Origin: Firmicutes bacterium HGW-Firmicutes-19
Lineage (GTDB): Bacteria; Bacillota_I; Bacilli_A; Erysipelotrichales; Erysipelotrichaceae
NCBI GenBank assembly: GCA_002841515.1
Contig: PGZW01000003.1
Coordinates: 1 to 34,250, forward strand
Direction of reading: 5' to 3'
Length of the DNA stretch: 34,250 nucleotides
Shown here: positions 15,098 through 24,301 of the stretch, piece by piece
How the letters are laid out: the number at the start of each line of letters is the position of its first letter
How positions within the stretch are numbered: position 1 is the first letter of the stretch
Made by a program: the position numbers and the translations under genes
The notes under the pieces: generated by a model
What the model was told of the DNA's origin: nothing
Databases searched by the model: none
What the model saw: the letters and a program-made list of their open reading frames with translations, nothing else

Positions 15098-16111
15098 CTA
15101 ATAATATCTGGTAATCAATCCTGAATCATCTCTCTGCGATTTAGGTGCTTTAAACTGATTAGGATAATTACCAACCGAAATAAACATGATGATGACCTCG
15201 CTTTGAGGAACATTTAAGATTCTCCGGATTTGTTGCTCATTTTCAATTTTTAGATTTGCATTCAATGCACAACCAGCCAAACCGACAAACTCCAAAGAAT
15301 ATAACAAATTCATGGCATAAATACCTCCATCAATATATGCCTGGTTTCTTTCTTCGGGTCCAGAAAATACCTGAGTATCACTGCAAATCATAATCAAACT
15401 TTGAATATTTTGTCCAAAACCATTGAGACCGGCTTGAGCAATCAATACCTTCTTTTGAATGGCTTTGTCATTAATCACATGAATACGCCATGATTGACGA
15501 TTGCATACCGAAGGAGCTAAAACAGAAAGATCAAGAGCTCTTTTAAGCTTATCAAATTCAACTGGTGAATCCTCATAATCACGAACACTGATTCTGGATT
15601 TTGAAAAAACATCAAAAGAAGCATCTCTATTTCTCAACACTTCATCTTTGCTAAAAGTATTCGCCCCACCATATTGTTCATTTATATCAACATTAAAAGA
15701 CGAAAATTTTGAAATTATGTCAGAAATATCAACATCTTTATCTGCATGATACTCAATGTATGTCTTGATGGTTGACAATCCGGTACGATAGCGAATATCA
15801 CTGATATCAAAACCAGCATTCTTATATTCATCGAGCGCAGTAAAAAGAGCCGTTAATGCACGACGACCAAAACCTAGACGAATGTTTGGGTGACTTAATC
15901 CCTTCTCAATGGAATGATAGTAAAACGTAATTCTGGAACGAAGATTTTCCTTTGTTTGTGTTGTTCTAAGTCGAAACCCAGCATTGGAGAAACGCTTGTA
16001 ATCTAAATAATACAATTTCAACAATCGAAAACCATGATAGTAAAATGATTTAATTCTACGTACGATATTCACAATAAAATCGGGTAATATCCTTTTCAAC
16101 AAACTTCTCAT
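15098..16111 (-). CDS. nitroreductase-family protein with long N-terminal extension
   Basis: This protein has 337 residues. The C-terminal half (from about 170) is a nitroreductase fold: SRISVRDYE, then LAPSVCNRQSWRIHV, which is the FMN-site region, then YAMNLLYSLEFVGLAGCALN and IMFISVGNYP. The first 165 residues are a basic, aromatic-rich extension with no motif I can name. Typical nitroreductases are about 200 residues, so this is a distinct architecture seen in some polysaccharide clusters. The reaction is unknown; an FMN-dependent oxidation or reduction of a sugar or substituent is conceivable. The ATG at 16111 is preceded by AAGGAGG at six bases. An ATG 12 codons upstream lacks an SD. 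It is the last gene of the long glycan operon. Confidence 0.75.
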   Translation of the reverse strand: MRSLLKRILPDFIVNIVRRIKSFYYHGFRLLKLYYLDYKRFSNAGFRLRTTQTKENLRSRITFYYHSIEKGLSHPNIRLGFGRRALTALFTALDEYKNAGFDISDIRYRTGLSTIKTYIEYHADKDVDISDIISKFSSFNVDINEQYGGANTFSKDEVLRNRDASFDVFSKSRISVRDYEDSPVEFDKLKRALDLSVLAPSVCNRQSWRIHVINDKAIQKKVLIAQAGLNGFGQNIQSLIMICSDTQVFSGPEERNQAYIDGGIYAMNLLYSLEFVGLAGCALNANLKIENEQQIRRILNVPQSEVIIMFISVGNYPNQFKAPKSQRDDSGLITRYY

Positions 16112-16166
16112 ATAGTCCTCCTTCAACGGATAACGTTTATTTACCATACTTAAATTTATGAATTTG

Positions 16167-17123
16167 TTACCTAAATATGCCAGTTATCCAAACTCTTACA
16201 AACTTTTTAACGTCATATCCTGTCAACTTTCCCAGTTTTAGTAACAAAAACAGTTCCTTAAAAGCACTCTTGTAATTACTATGAGAGAGAAACAACATCA
16301 ATCGACGTCTTACATATTTCACCTTGATCATTTGTCGATAATATTCAAAATTTACCGGATTGATATAATCAAGAACTTTAAGCAACAATGACTCATGATT
16401 ACTAAGTTTTGTCAACAACTCAAACTCTGATATTTCTTTTCGAGAGTGACTCCCATGACGCAAATAATAGTCAAACAAGAATTCATCAATAATACCACAC
16501 TTCTTATAATACGCAAACGGTAATAAAATTTGCCAGTTTTGACCCGCTTTATGCTCAATAATTGAACGTGTCGGAAACAATACAAAAAAAGCACAAGATC
16601 GTACCATGTATCCTCCGGGTGCGAAATATACGTTTCGCTCTATAATCAAATCTTCAAAAAGATCATCACTTACTGTTGGATTTCGTTCGAGTGAACCTAC
16701 AACTGTCAATGTTTGCTCGTCTATAATCCTACTTTTACATACAACCATATCGAACTGCTGGTTGGTTTGAAGAAAATTCACCTTTTTGGTAATGTTATCC
16801 GGGTGCAAAACATCGTCAGAATCAGGCCAAGTTAGAAAACTGCCAGAAAAAACCTTTAACCCTTTATTAATAGCTACTGATGGACCTTGATTTTCCTGGA
16901 ACATGTAATGAAATCCATATCCGCGCAATTCGAATTTTGACTCATACGAACGAATGATTTCTTCAGTTTGATCCGTAGATCCGTCATTGATAATGATTAA
17001 CTCAATATTATCATAGGTTTGTGCTAACACTGAGTCTAAGAAGCGACCAAGATAGGATGCTCCGTTATAACAAGGTGAAACAATGCTGACAAGAGGTAAG
17101 TTGACATTGAAATCAGTACTCAT
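16167..17123 (-). CDS. GT2 family glycosyltransferase
   Basis: The protein has 318 residues and one GT-A domain: VSIVSPCYNGASYL, NDGSTD, then the metal-binding DSDD in TWPDSDDVLHPDN at about 107-111. The C-terminal 80 residues are basic and helical (VKYVRRRLMLFL), likely membrane-associated. Known family role: inverting transfer from a nucleotide sugar to a lipid-linked acceptor on the cytoplasmic face. The ATG overlaps the stop of the flippase gene (ATGA) and has GGGGAGG upstream. Donor and linkage cannot be told. Confidence 0.88.
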   Translation of the reverse strand: MSTDFNVNLPLVSIVSPCYNGASYLGRFLDSVLAQTYDNIELIIINDGSTDQTEEIIRSYESKFELRGYGFHYMFQENQGPSVAINKGLKVFSGSFLTWPDSDDVLHPDNITKKVNFLQTNQQFDMVVCKSRIIDEQTLTVVGSLERNPTVSDDLFEDLIIERNVYFAPGGYMVRSCAFFVLFPTRSIIEHKAGQNWQILLPFAYYKKCGIIDEFLFDYYLRHGSHSRKEISEFELLTKLSNHESLLLKVLDYINPVNFEYYRQMIKVKYVRRRLMLFLSHSNYKSAFKELFLLLKLGKLTGYDVKKFVRVWITGIFR

Positions 17124-18652
17124 GATTTAATCCTCCCCAACATTTTCCGACCAAAAATCTCGTAGAGATACGTAAACTCATCTCGTTTATTAAATGCCGC
17201 TAAAAACAAAAGATTGGGAACCAAAACAACTAATCCCATCAAAATGATAAAATTGAACCAGTTTACCTGACTGAAAAAACTTACTTGGACTATCTGAATT
17301 AAAGCTATTGCTATCATGATTGCCAGCAAATAAACGGCAGAATCCTTGTAATAATCAATACCAGACCGGTTAAACGCTCTTCTATAAACGATAAAAGGCT
17401 TACTTAATGTTGAAATCAACCCTGAAACGATCGTCCCTATATAAACACCTATCAACCCCATTGACTGAACTAAAATCACTGAAATCACTAAGTTAACAAT
17501 TGCCTGTATGATAGCGATATATTTATCATCCTCGAAAATTCCAGCAGCTGTCTTGAAATTGCCTACTACGATTCTTTGTCCCATAAAGTAGTAATTAATC
17601 AAAATCAAGATAACGACCGCTTGAGAAATCAGCATTTCCTTACCTATCCAAAGTTCGATAAATGGATTGATTAAAACATAAAAAGCTATGGTCGAGAATC
17701 CATAAACCCAAAAACCTAAAAATCGATACGCTTTGAAAACAAGATACTGACGATCTATGCTTTCTGACGCGATCAAATTTCCAAAACCCGAAATGACAGA
17801 ATTGAAAAGTATATTTATAAAGCCATTAACTGAGGCCATGATCATATTATAGTTGGAAATCAAACCAACCGTCGCAACATTGATAAACGTCGAAATGACG
17901 ATATTATCTGTTTGATAAATACTGATCGTACCGATTTTATGATAAATCAACGCTTTTATATTAGAGCGTATCGGTTCTTTCTCCTTTTCTGTCAAAGAAT
18001 CAATGTTCTTTTCCAATAGATAAGGATATAGTTTATTTAAATAAAGATTAACAAATATTTTCTGAAATAAACCAATGACGGCTCCAATAATCAAGAATGC
18101 TAAAAAACTCTTATAAACAAACAATACGATAATTTGAGAGACGACTGTTATAACAGTTGTTAGCGTGTGAATATTGGTTTGAATGTAATTTTTTTGCTCT
18201 GCATTGATTAAACTATACTTATATGCAACAAAATATGATGTAACTGTATTGAAAAGAAAAATCAAATAATAAATTGTTAATTCCGATGTTGTAATTGTTC
18301 CCGGATTCTTGACAATCAACGAAATAAATGGAACGATGGCCAACCCTAAAACTGCAATGGCGAGTGCGATATATAAATATGCCTTTCGATAATATTGCAT
18401 TAATTTTTTAATCATATGGACATCTTGTGCAGCCACTGGCTTATACAAGCTGTAATTCATAGCTGTTGCAATCCCAAGATCTGCTAGCGATAAAACAGAG
18501 AGAACATTCGTATATAATCCGTTAACACCTAAATACGCCACGCCTAAGAAACTGATAAAAATTGTTCTCGACAAAAATTGCATGAGCAAAAGCACAATGT
18601 TTCCAACATATCCAAATATAATGTTCTTTTTTGCTCGCTCGATCCTACTCAT
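17120..18652 (-). CDS. Wzx-type oligosaccharide flippase
   Basis: This is a 510-residue integral membrane protein with 12-14 predicted helices across its length. It has the amphipathic MSRIERAKKNIIFGYVGN start and the conserved early LGVAYLGVNGLYTNVLSVLSL type segment of the MOP superfamily flippases. Known role: moves the finished undecaprenyl-linked repeat across the membrane for polymerisation by Wzy. It is the only Wzx candidate in the window. The capEFG unit shows none, though its operon continues beyond position 1. The SD is weak (GAGG about 14 bases before the ATG at 18652), so translation may be coupled to the pyruvyl transferase gene that ends six bases earlier. Confidence 0.9.
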   Translation of the reverse strand: MSRIERAKKNIIFGYVGNIVLLLMQFLSRTIFISFLGVAYLGVNGLYTNVLSVLSLADLGIATAMNYSLYKPVAAQDVHMIKKLMQYYRKAYLYIALAIAVLGLAIVPFISLIVKNPGTITTSELTIYYLIFLFNTVTSYFVAYKYSLINAEQKNYIQTNIHTLTTVITVVSQIIVLFVYKSFLAFLIIGAVIGLFQKIFVNLYLNKLYPYLLEKNIDSLTEKEKEPIRSNIKALIYHKIGTISIYQTDNIVISTFINVATVGLISNYNMIMASVNGFINILFNSVISGFGNLIASESIDRQYLVFKAYRFLGFWVYGFSTIAFYVLINPFIELWIGKEMLISQAVVILILINYYFMGQRIVVGNFKTAAGIFEDDKYIAIIQAIVNLVISVILVQSMGLIGVYIGTIVSGLISTLSKPFIVYRRAFNRSGIDYYKDSAVYLLAIMIAIALIQIVQVSFFSQVNWFNFIILMGLVVLVPNLLFLAAFNKRDEFTYLYEIFGRKMLGRIKS

Positions 18653-18658
18653 ATCGAA

Positions 18659-19795
18659 TTAATTTTCCTCAATGCCCAAAGATTCAGCCAAAAATTGATA
18701 AGAGGCTTTCTTTTGAATAGCTAAAATATCATCCACATGACCAAAGTCAACGTGAAACACATCTTCAATATCTAGGTTTTCAAAGACTCTGTGCTCTAAA
18801 TCAAAAGTTTTCAGCAATGTCTCCAATCTGGAAAACATTGATGACCCATGGATTGCAGAACGTTTGAACACAACAAATGGCGTATGAAAAATTATCGAAA
18901 AAACAGTTCCATGGAAAGAATCGGTACAAAACAATTGTGCATCACGAATTAATCCCACAAACTGTGATGGTCCACTCACATAAGCTTTCTTATCTTTTAT
19001 ATCTGAAAGATTGACGATTTTTAGATTTCTCAAATTCGCAAAATTCTGAATTATTTTTCTGTACTCAACAGAAACCTCACCTAGAAAATAAGTCAACAAA
19101 ATTCCCTGTTGTACTGGCATTTGCTTATAAATGATCTTTTGCCAATCATCAGCACTTAACAGCATCGTAGGATCCAAAACGACTGGAACATCCTTTCCTG
19201 TCAATTCTTTGCATATACGCGCTCCATCATTTTCCCTTACTGAAATATGCTCAATTTCACTTATCCATCGACGATAGTTTTTCTGCAAAGGATCCGGAAT
19301 TCGGGAAACTCCGAAACTTGGAGCATATGCAATTCTTTTATGAGGTGGCACAAAATAAAGAAAATACAAACCAGAACCACCAGAGTACATAGGATTCCAT
19401 ACCTGGTCACTTCCAGTTACAAAAAAATCAAAGTTAGCACAATAGGTTTCGTCAATGGATTTCTCAGAAACAGTAATACTAGACTCATGAATGAAGTCTG
19501 AAGTAAACTTCTTAAATAAAGCTGTTCTCTCATTATTCAGATTTGCCAAATTGCGTCTGTTACGTATTTTCCACAACCATATCCGCAAGGACTTAACAAG
19601 ATTTATATTAACAGATATTTGTGCAGACTTTTGACCTTCTGACTCACCAACTGATTGTTGAGGAGTTTCATTCCTGACAATTAATGTTTCAACAGAGAAA
19701 CCCAACGATTCTATAGCCTGCTGAAGCGCATAATTCTGAAGACGGTTCCCATGATTAAAATATCCATTCAATGTAATGATTGCAACTTTCTTCAC
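18659..19795 (-). CDS. polysaccharide pyruvyl transferase family protein
   Basis: This 378-residue protein begins MKKVAIITLNGYFNHGNRLQNYALQQ (first part shown by that pattern of N-terminal GT-B-like fold). It contains GSDQVWNP at about 134-141, the hallmark of this family, and DSFHGTVFSIIF near 285-296. Known role: ketal pyruvylation of a sugar from phosphoenolpyruvate, giving the polymer negative charge. In some Firmicutes (CsaB) the pyruvyl group is what SLH-domain proteins bind. It starts at a GTG at 19795 with AAAGGAG seven bases upstream. An internal promoter with an extended -10 lies in the 66-bp gap before it. The acceptor sugar is not known. Confidence 0.88.
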   Translation of the reverse strand: MKKVAIITLNGYFNHGNRLQNYALQQAIESLGFSVETLIVRNETPQQSVGESEGQKSAQISVNINLVKSLRIWLWKIRNRRNLANLNNERTALFKKFTSDFIHESSITVSEKSIDETYCANFDFFVTGSDQVWNPMYSGGSGLYFLYFVPPHKRIAYAPSFGVSRIPDPLQKNYRRWISEIEHISVRENDGARICKELTGKDVPVVLDPTMLLSADDWQKIIYKQMPVQQGILLTYFLGEVSVEYRKIIQNFANLRNLKIVNLSDIKDKKAYVSGPSQFVGLIRDAQLFCTDSFHGTVFSIIFHTPFVVFKRSAIHGSSMFSRLETLLKTFDLEHRVFENLDIEDVFHVDFGHVDDILAIQKKASYQFLAESLGIEEN

Positions 19796-19819
19796 GATAC
19801 CACTCCTTTCAAAATTAAT

Positions 19820-19848
19820 ATTCTACCACGTATCCATTCATTTGACCA
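19820..19848 (-). promoter_or_regulatory. possible internal promoter before the pyruvyl transferase
   Basis: Minus strand: TGGTCA (19843-19848), 17-bp spacer, TAGAAT (19820-19825) preceded by TGG (extended -10). It sits in one of the few true gaps (66 bp) of the glycan operon. Confidence 0.45.
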
Positions 19849-19861
19849 TTTTTTTATCAAA

Positions 19862-20830
19862 TCAAAAAATACGAACATACAAGATTGGCAATAGTCTAAA
19901 GAACATGTAATGTTTGTAACGATAAGTTATGTTCGCCTTTGATAACGCTTCTTGAGTAACGAAAGAAAAATAAAGTCTGAACTTGCTTATTAGGTCTGAC
20001 TTAATTGATTTTTTCAAATCTCTGCTTATCACGGATGAGTGTACATACATAAATTCCACCATGATTTTTTCTAAGATATATATTGCATAATATGGAATAA
20101 GTGACGGAAATCTCTCTTTTTGCAGATTGAGGACATCAATTCCACAGGTTACAGAATCAAGTCTGCCAATATGGAATGATTTGCCTGTTGCACTCTCAGG
20201 ATGCAACACATAATTATACAAGGGTTCACTTAATGTGATTGATTTATGGCACTGATTCAATACTGCAACATTAAAAGAATAGTCTTCACTTGCTCTTCGT
20301 ATCGGGAATCGGACATCCTCAATTACCTTTGACCTGAAGATTTTATTGCAAGTGTAATTAAGTACATTTTGTTGCATGGCATACCCTTTTACAATAGCAT
20401 CATTACTGGTCAACACCGAATCACTCAATATTTGACTTGCCCTTACCGAAAAATCTTCATTTAATAAGTTTACCGAGCATTCCACAAAATCTGCAGTATG
20501 CAGTAACAAACTCGAAACCATTTTCTCTATCATTCTAAGATCAATGAAATCATCTGAATCTACAAATCCTACAAAATCACCTCGAGCATAATCTAAGCCA
20601 AGATTCCTTGCGGCAGCCACACCTTGATTACTTTGAGTAATCGTGTTGAAGCGCTTATCTTTATTTTGTTGTTCTAGACATATTTTCAGACTCTCATCCG
20701 TAGAGCCGTCATCGACAAGAATAAACTGGCAATTCTCATAGGTCTGAAAACGTAAACTATCCATACATTTCAATAGGTGTTTTGAGGAATTGTATACCGG
20801 AACGATGATTGAAACTAAAAAATTATTCAT
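19862..20830 (-). CDS. GT2 family glycosyltransferase
   Basis: The protein has 322 residues. The GT-A domain reads VSIIVPVYNSSKHL, LVDDGSTD, QSNQGVAAARNLGL, and the metal-binding VDSDD near residues 91-95, with an ED pair (RRASEDYSF) as candidate catalytic base. The C-terminal 100 residues are helical and basic. The overall form is that of EpsJ/CpsI-like transferases of capsule loci. The ATG at 20830 overlaps the preceding GT4 gene by eight bases, with GAGAGGGA upstream. The sugar donor is unknown. Confidence 0.9.
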   Translation of the reverse strand: MNNFLVSIIVPVYNSSKHLLKCMDSLRFQTYENCQFILVDDGSTDESLKICLEQQNKDKRFNTITQSNQGVAAARNLGLDYARGDFVGFVDSDDFIDLRMIEKMVSSLLLHTADFVECSVNLLNEDFSVRASQILSDSVLTSNDAIVKGYAMQQNVLNYTCNKIFRSKVIEDVRFPIRRASEDYSFNVAVLNQCHKSITLSEPLYNYVLHPESATGKSFHIGRLDSVTCGIDVLNLQKERFPSLIPYYAIYILEKIMVEFMYVHSSVISRDLKKSIKSDLISKFRLYFSFVTQEALSKANITYRYKHYMFFRLLPILYVRIF

Positions 20831-21959
20831 GACTGGTCCCTCTCAATACTTCATCATAACACGCTATAATCCGGTTGATAATTACAGCCGACGAAAAATG
20901 ACTCGCACAATAAGAACGGATCATGTCCGGATGATAAGAGTCCCTGTTTTGAATCATTCCGATCATAGCTGTCGCAAGCTCATCAATACTATCTCGGGAA
21001 ACTACGATGCCTGTTGACGGATGCACTATGGTTAGATGTGCATCTGTGTCGGTCATTATCACCGGTTTCCCGCAAGCCATTGCTTCTAGATATACAATTC
21101 CAAATGTTTCATGGCGGCTAGCTAGAACGAATGCGTCACATTGACTCATTTGATGAATAACTTCATCTCGATCCAAAGGACCTAAAAAATCGATATTGCG
21201 ATGTACATTCAGATTATAAGCCAACTTATGCAAATCCTCCTCCATATCCCCGCTCCCACCGATAGATAACTTGCAGTCTGGATGTTGCAGAATGACTTTT
21301 GCCATTGCTGATATAAGGACATCCATCCCTTTTTTATATGTTAGATAAGCCACTGATAAAAAACGAAACTCCTTGGAATCAAAAGCAGAAATGTCCGTAT
21401 CAAAGAATCTATCATCGACCATATTGTAGATTACTTTTATAGGTTTAGAAGTGAATCGCTCAATATCTTTCTTTAAACCATCACTTACTGCAATGATTGC
21501 ACCCGCATATTTATACCCTATGTTTACCATCATCCGATCTTTTCTGCTCAACTCATTTCGAGAGAAAATTGTACTATGCTCGGTTACGACATAAGGTAGT
21601 GAAAACAATTTGCACGCTGCAGCCGCAATAAAACCACCAATGAAAGAGTGAGCATGAACGATGTCTATCGATTTCATTTTGTTTAACGAGTAAATCATCC
21701 TTAACGTGTGAAATAGTTGGATAATCCATGCCGTCTTTGGGATAAAGTAATGTACGACATCAATGTAGGCAATAAATCCGTCTTCATCAATAATCTGACT
21801 CGATGATTTAATTCCCTCACTCAAATGATGAACATGACAATAAATCAGTATTACCTCATGATTGAACTTAGCTAATGATACAGCTTGCTCACGAAAGAAA
21901 GAACCCAATGTCGGATGCTTCTCTGACATATACCACGATGGTAATAAGCAAATTCTCAT
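20823..21959 (-). CDS. GT4 family glycosyltransferase
   Basis: The protein has 378 residues and a complete GT-B fold. The N-terminal domain has GSFFREQA and IVHAHSFIGGF. The C-terminal domain has the EX7E-type donor motif in ASRHETFGIVYLEAMACGKPVI. This is a retaining transferase acting at the cytoplasmic membrane face. The ATG at 21959 overlaps the wecB stop (ATGA). Its direct coupling to wecB suggests, but does not prove, use of ManNAc or ManNAcA. Confidence 0.9.
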   Translation of the reverse strand: MRICLLPSWYMSEKHPTLGSFFREQAVSLAKFNHEVILIYCHVHHLSEGIKSSSQIIDEDGFIAYIDVVHYFIPKTAWIIQLFHTLRMIYSLNKMKSIDIVHAHSFIGGFIAAAACKLFSLPYVVTEHSTIFSRNELSRKDRMMVNIGYKYAGAIIAVSDGLKKDIERFTSKPIKVIYNMVDDRFFDTDISAFDSKEFRFLSVAYLTYKKGMDVLISAMAKVILQHPDCKLSIGGSGDMEEDLHKLAYNLNVHRNIDFLGPLDRDEVIHQMSQCDAFVLASRHETFGIVYLEAMACGKPVIMTDTDAHLTIVHPSTGIVVSRDSIDELATAMIGMIQNRDSYHPDMIRSYCASHFSSAVIINRIIACYDEVLRGTSHE

Positions 21960-23056
21960 ACTTCATCACCACACAAAATATCCGCAATCCGCTTACTCGC
22001 AAGCCCATCCCCATATGGATTGCTCGCCTGACTCATCCGAAGATACTCTTCTTCATTATCAAGCAATTGCTTAAACGATTTGTAAATAACGGTCTCGCTG
22101 GTACCCACAAGTTTTAAGGTACCGGCTTTTATTCCCTCCGGCCGCTCCGTCGTATCACGCATGACCAATACCGGTTTACCTAAACTTGGTGCCTCTTCCT
22201 GAATACCACCGCTATCCGTCAATATCAGATATGAACGGGCAAGCAGATTATGAAAGTCCAACACTTCCAACGGTTCTATGATCCTCATCCGGTCACTGTT
22301 ACCAAAGATTTCATTTGCAATTTGTCGAACCAACGGATTTTTATGAATCGGATATAATACTTTGATATCCGGATATTCTTGCAATATCCGATTAATCGCC
22401 GAAAACATATTTCGCATCGGTTCTCCGAGATTTTCCCTGCGATGAGCCGTCACAACGATCAGACGACTTCCCTGTGCCCAGAGCAACTGTGGATGCTTGT
22501 AAGTTTCTTTAACCGTCGTCTTCAAAGCATCGATTGCCGTATTTCCTGTAACAAAAATTGAATCCGGATTCTTACCTTCAGACAATAAATTATCCCTAGC
22601 AGTTTCAGTAGGCGCAAAATGATATTTGGCAATCAAACCAACCCCCTGACGGTTAAATTCCTCCGGAAAAGGCGAATATATATTATGCGTTCGCAAACCT
22701 GCCTCAACATGTCCGACCGGAATCTGAAGATAATAACAAGCCAATGCAGTCACGAATGTTGTCGAAGTATCACCATGAACCAACACGACATCCGGTTTCG
22801 ACTCTTCCAAAACTGCCTTAATTTTCTCAAGAATTGAAACTGTTACATCAAAAAGTGTCTGCTTATCTTTCATGATCGATAAATCATAGTCCGGGACAAC
22901 GGAAAACGCCGTTAGCACCTGATCCAACATTTCCCGATGTTGACCACTCACACAAACGACTGTTTCCAATGATTCTCTTGACTTAAGCTCCGTAACCAAC
23001 GGACACATTTTTATTGCTTCCGGACGTGTTCCAAAAACGATCATTACTTTTCGCAT
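21956..23056 (-). CDS. wecB: UDP-N-acetylglucosamine 2-epimerase (non-hydrolysing)
   Basis: This 366-residue WecB/MnaA protein has FGTRPEAIK at 8-16, SGQHREML, HGDTSTTF, the catalytic region EAGLRTHNIYSPFPEEFNR, the TAHRREN motif, and DSGGIQEEA with the E for UDP binding. Known role: reversible conversion of UDP-GlcNAc to UDP-ManNAc in the cytoplasm. Wording at the active site separates it from the capG-like paralogue at 393-1508. It has an SD TAAGGAG and follows wecC by 12 bp, so the two steps to UDP-ManNAcA are encoded together. Confidence 0.95.
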   Translation of the reverse strand: MRKVMIVFGTRPEAIKMCPLVTELKSRESLETVVCVSGQHREMLDQVLTAFSVVPDYDLSIMKDKQTLFDVTVSILEKIKAVLEESKPDVVLVHGDTSTTFVTALACYYLQIPVGHVEAGLRTHNIYSPFPEEFNRQGVGLIAKYHFAPTETARDNLLSEGKNPDSIFVTGNTAIDALKTTVKETYKHPQLLWAQGSRLIVVTAHRRENLGEPMRNMFSAINRILQEYPDIKVLYPIHKNPLVRQIANEIFGNSDRMRIIEPLEVLDFHNLLARSYLILTDSGGIQEEAPSLGKPVLVMRDTTERPEGIKAGTLKLVGTSETVIYKSFKQLLDNEEEYLRMSQASNPYGDGLASKRIADILCGDEV

Positions 23057-23068
23057 GATTATTGCTCC

Positions 23069-24298
23069 TTAAAGTTTATATGAATTTTCCAAGTGACACA
23101 CATTCTTGGTATCCAAGATAACTTTTCCCTTTAGTTTCGACATTTGATCTTTGATATGTTGATGTGCGACCATAATGACCACAACTTCAACATCTGTTAA
23201 GAATTGATCAAAATCATGATACTGATTTTCCACCAAATCCTTGCTTACCCAAGGATCAAATACTTTCAACGCCGGTGCTAAGTGTCTTTCCATGGCTTCC
23301 AATAATTGAAGTGTCGGACTTTCTCTTACATCATCAACATTTTCTTTGTAAGTTAGACCATATAACCCCACCTTGCTAAGGTCACTGAGCCCTTCTTTTT
23401 TCATGATCTGATGAACCCGCTCTAATACAAATTCCGGCATTGAATCATTGATTTTTCGGGCAGCCAAAATTATGTTTGCCAATCCCGGATAATCACCTAC
23501 CAAAAACCAGGGATCAACCGATATGCAATGACCGCCAACACCCGGTCCTGGTTGTAATATATTGACTCTTGGATGCTTATTGGCAATCCGAATGATCTCA
23601 TAAACATCCAAATCATCGGAGCGGCAGATCTTCGCAAGCTCATTGGCAAAGGCGATGTTGATATCGCGATATGTATTTTCTACAACCTTGGTCATTTCTG
23701 CTGTACGAATATCGGTGATTACGATTTCTCCTTCACAGAAAGACTCATACAGTTTCTTAATTCGTTCACCAATCGTCCGATCATCGACACCGATCGTACG
23801 CGCATTCTTCTTCAACTCATCAACCATATTACCTGGAATGATCCGCTCAGGAGCATGTGCAAGGTGGATGTCTCTGCCAATGACTAGACCCTTCTCATTA
23901 ATGACCGGACGAATGAAGCGATCGATTGTAGAAGGTGAAACCGTTGATTCAATGATAATTACAGCTCCGACTTCACAAACATCCAGAATTCCACGGACTG
24001 CTTTGATCACATAAACAGGATCGATTTTTTTACTCACCTTATCATACGGCGTCGGTACAGCAACAATATATATATCCGTGGTATGATAGTTTGTATCAAA
24101 TTCTATTCCACATGTACGAGCATGCTCAAACAATTCAGGTAAACCACTCTCTTCAAAAGTGATTTTGCCTTGGTTTAATTGTTCAACGAGCGCACGATTA
24201 TAATCACTACCTACCACCTTGACTCCAGATGTCGCAAACATTAAAGCAGTCGGCAACCCAATATAACCCATCCCAATAATGTTGATTTTTTTGTTCAT
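23069..24298 (-). CDS. wecC: UDP-N-acetyl-D-mannosamine dehydrogenase
   Basis: This 409-residue member of the UDP-glucose/GDP-mannose dehydrogenase family has the NAD-binding GMGYIGLP at 9-16, VPTP at 81-84 and HAPERIIPGNM. The catalytic Cys258 lies in GPGVGGHCISVDPWF, and YKENVDDVRESP is near the C-terminus. PGVGGHCISVDPWF is the WecC form rather than UDP-glucose dehydrogenase. It makes UDP-ManNAcA by two-step oxidation. AAGGAG precedes the ATG at 24298. Together with wecB it supplies an acidic sugar for the polymer. UDP-QuiNAcA or GlcNAcA dehydrogenase activity is less likely given the adjacent wecB. Confidence 0.93.
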   Translation of the reverse strand: MNKKINIIGMGYIGLPTALMFATSGVKVVGSDYNRALVEQLNQGKITFEESGLPELFEHARTCGIEFDTNYHTTDIYIVAVPTPYDKVSKKIDPVYVIKAVRGILDVCEVGAVIIIESTVSPSTIDRFIRPVINEKGLVIGRDIHLAHAPERIIPGNMVDELKKNARTIGVDDRTIGERIKKLYESFCEGEIVITDIRTAEMTKVVENTYRDINIAFANELAKICRSDDLDVYEIIRIANKHPRVNILQPGPGVGGHCISVDPWFLVGDYPGLANIILAARKINDSMPEFVLERVHQIMKKEGLSDLSKVGLYGLTYKENVDDVRESPTLQLLEAMERHLAPALKVFDPWVSKDLVENQYHDFDQFLTDVEVVVIMVAHQHIKDQMSKLKGKVILDTKNVCHLENSYKL

Positions 24299-24301
24299 AT
24301 T

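Noticed and set aside
23573-24014. Plus-strand frames over wecC
   Set aside because: Shadows of a highly conserved dehydrogenase gene; no start signals and no recognisable protein features.
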